From: Velocimicrobium porci
GTDB lineage: Bacteria > Bacillota > Clostridia > Lachnospirales > Lachnospiraceae
Assembly: GCF_009696045.1 (NCBI RefSeq)
Contig: NZ_VUMT01000005.1
Location: forward strand, 62,001 to 126,000
DNA length: 64,000 bases
Reading direction: 5' to 3'
Under the pieces are notes generated by a model. The model had not been told where the DNA came from. It did not search any database and saw nothing but the letters and a program-made list of their open reading frames with translations. A program made the translations under genes and the position numbers. Each line of letters begins with the position of its first letter. The stretch's first letter is position 1. Shown one piece after another: positions 63,650 through 64,000 of this stretch.

Positions 63650-64000
63650 ATGAGAGAGAAAAAAATGAACACAAGGGATGTAGTTTTAACAGGAATGCTT
63701 ACAGCAGTATTGGCAGTAATGTCGCAGATTAGTATTCCATTGCCAAGTGGGGTACCAATTACGTTACAGACATTTGGTGTTGCGTTATGTGGAGCTGTTT
63801 TAGGATGGAAGCTTGGAACTATTGCAGTTTTTGCATATGTACTTTTAGGAATGGTTGGTGCACCGGTTTTTGCAGGCTTTCAAGGTGGTATAGCAATTCT
63901 ATTAGGTAAGACCGGAGGTTTTATATGGGGATTCATTATAATGGCATTGTTATGTGGGGCGGCACAAAGTATGAAAAATAAATGTCTGGCAAGTTTGGTT
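63650..64000 (+). CDS. bioY: Biotin transporter BioY (3' truncated by window edge)
   Basis: The S component of an ECF-type or stand-alone biotin uptake system. The visible 117 residues have the BioY pattern: TRDVVLTGMLTAVLAVMSQISIPLPSGVPITLQTFGVALCGAVLGWKLG, then GKTGGFIWGFIIMALLCG. Three to four membrane segments are seen. The gene continues beyond the window. ATG 63650 follows GGGGA; ATG 63665 is an in-frame alternative. A BirA operator overlaps its promoter, which supports both calls. Confidence 0.93.
   Translation, partial: MREKKMNTRDVVLTGMLTAVLAVMSQISIPLPSGVPITLQTFGVALCGAVLGWKLGTIAVFAYVLLGMVGAPVFAGFQGGIAILLGKTGGFIWGFIIMALLCGAAQSMKNKCLASLV

Overview
The window comes from a low-GC, motile, anaerobic Firmicute, most likely a gut Lachnospiraceae (Clostridia). 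The grounds are AT-rich coding with strong AGGAGG-type ribosome sites, a Tad-pilus locus with a DUF6382/FHA-type protein, a flagellin operon with a FliS chaperone and a large FliK-like protein, glycogen/maltodextrin genes, a NiaR-nadBC locus and a TIGR03905 TSCPD protein. I do not assign a species. No rRNA, tRNA or CRISPR array was seen.

Layout. 0-3.6 kb: tail of a Tad pilus operon (two TadE-like pseudopilins, an A24 prepilin peptidase, an FHA protein). 3.7-7.7 kb: housekeeping genes (small alarmone synthetase, S1-domain protein, metallo-beta-lactamase-fold hydrolase, PepV-like dipeptidase). 7.8-11.5 kb: alpha-amylase family enzyme and glycogen branching enzyme. 11.5-11.7 kb: an orphan promoter, a 12-codon ORF and a strong hairpin, possibly a small RNA. 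11.7-15.6 kb (minus): lysophospholipase-like hydrolase, niaR, nadC, nadB. 15.7-17.2 kb: MraY-like transferase and D-aminoacyl-tRNA deacylase. 17.4-22.9 kb: FliK-like protein, flagellin, FliS. 23-28 kb: LacI-type repressor divergent from malQ-glgP, with a palindrome at the predicted malQ transcription start. 28.6-32 kb: large secreted M14-like peptidase.

32.0-34.95 kb is an accessory insertion. It holds a two-gene ATPase/RloB module (AbiL-like defence candidate) between two decayed transposase remnants, and a 26-bp direct repeat made from the neighbouring terminator flanks the whole segment. 35-39 kb: HIT protein, soluble histidine kinase, flavodoxin-SCP2 protein, rhomboid protease, MerR-type regulator. 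39.4-42.6 kb: a chemoreceptor and an orphan PTS IIC in one apparent operon. 42.7-45.3 kb: an MTA/SAH deaminase and an AhcY homologue whose purine-pocket motif differs from canonical AhcY, which suggests the S-inosylhomocysteine route. 45.4-51.1 kb: murG, TSCPD protein, membrane protein, pgi, secreted zinc metalloprotease, ferredoxin. 51.4-53.1 kb is mobile-element debris: an IS30 pseudogene and an internally deleted IS200 element that keeps both end hairpins. 53.1-57.8 kb: heterodimeric ABC exporter, DUF1858 protein, GNAT acetyltransferase. 58-64 kb: chemoreceptor, secreted 5'-nucleotidase with tandem Big_2 domains, O-acetylhomocysteine sulfhydrylase, and the start of bioY behind a BirA-type operator.

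The metabolic genes connect. MalQ, GlgP, GlgB and the amylase-family enzyme cycle alpha-glucans into glucose-1-phosphate, and Pgi acts further down the same sugar-phosphate route. MtaD/AhcY and MetY supply homocysteine. NadB/NadC make NAD under NiaR. Beyond the genes, three non-coding patterns stand out: a hairpin-plus-start-codon element shared by two unrelated genes (6.3 and 57.2 kb), a dispersed palindromic repeat in three states (22.1, 46.8 and 50.8 kb), and the orphan small-RNA-like locus at 11.5 kb.
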